Assembly (NCBI GenBank): GCA_935421135.1 | Contig: OW285195.1 | Coordinates: forward strand, 2,108,001 to 2,172,000 | Direction: 5' to 3' | Length of the DNA: 64,000 nucleotides | Origin: Bugulina stolonifera | Taxonomy: Eukaryota; Bryozoa; Gymnolaemata; Cheilostomatida; Bugulidae | Part shown: one piece after another, positions 63,590 through 64,000 of the stretch | How the letters are laid out: every line of letters starts with the position of its first letter | Numbering within the stretch: position 1 is the first letter of the stretch | Notes under the pieces: model-generated | The model's input: the letters and a program-made list of their open reading frames with translations, nothing else | The model's database searches: none | What the model was told of the DNA's origin: nothing | Position numbers and translations under genes: made by a program

Positions 63590-64000
63590 AATAATGCATG
63601 TACATGTATAATAATGAACTGATTGCAACTAGTTAGAGAGACCTCGGCTCTTTAAAACCAAGTAAAAGTCTAGGTTCTACAATGTACATGAAGTATATTG
63701 AGCAAATTAGAATCATTTTACACTATTTGACAATAGCTTAAAAATAGAAAAAATATGCAGTCATTTTAAAGTGAAAACTGTTTAGCTGGGCTTTCTTGGA
63801 AGATCGAGAAGATAATTATTGTAAAATGGCATACCCAGAACTATTTTTAATAAAATATCTACAAGACTGGTGCGATGTTAAAATAATGTAAGTTATTCAA
63901 ATAATTGTTATTTAGTTTCTATAAGTAACTATTTATTCTTAAATATTTGACATAGTATTGAAATTTATGAGATAATTTCTGTGACATCATCAGGTTTGAT
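63590..64000. other. no gene seen
   Basis: AT-rich sequence to the window end with no repeat, domain or splice chain. Confidence 0.4.

Overview
The window is eukaryotic, most likely from an invertebrate metazoan; a sponge or similar early-branching animal is possible, but the sequence alone does not settle it. The evidence is AT-rich DNA with small exons bounded by GT/AG sites, TATA and AATAAA signals, tRNA-derived SINEs, hAT-like MITEs, Gypsy-type LTR remnants and many minisatellites. No bacterial gene layout is present.

Host genes: (1) 3226-10080 (+), six exons encoding an AGTRAP-like membrane protein of 177 residues. (2) about 27350-35068 (+), a multi-exon single-pass membrane protein of unknown family. 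(3) 38326-52287 (-), five exons encoding a small secreted WSC-domain protein, with an in-frame TGA inside the WSC domain.

The main content is two near-identical, same-orientation Polinton/Maverick-type elements. Copy 1 is 14984-25728, with target-site duplication (TSD) GCTGGC. Copy 2 is 40445-51363, with TSD GCTGTA, and lies inside the last intron of the WSC gene. Each has long GC-rich terminal inverted repeats (TIRs) beginning AGTAGTATAGTC and a palindromic array of 31-bp repeats near the left end. Each carries one small rightward gene and a compact leftward block: coiled-coil protein, membrane protein, packaging ATPase, two small structural-type proteins, chromodomain integrase, penton-like protein, adenovirus-pX/pVI-like basic protein, double-jelly-roll major capsid protein (F54H12.2 family) and adenain-like protease. 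Together they form a virion-building and integration set. No protein-primed DNA polymerase B is visible, although typical Polintons encode one, and the elements are only about 10.8 kb. Copy 1 appears intact; copy 2 has a broken ATPase C-terminus and a broken coiled-coil gene.

Other layout: 0.2-14.7 kb holds SINEs, small MITEs, host gene 1 and several minisatellites. 25.7-40.4 kb holds host gene 2, three hAT-like MITEs, a 40-bp palindrome made from fused Polinton tips, and a 1.2-kb array of a 15-bp repeat that also occurs at 11.7 kb. 52.3-64 kb is a retrotransposon graveyard with two LTR families, solo LTRs with 4-bp TSDs and a decayed Gypsy RNase H/integrase region.
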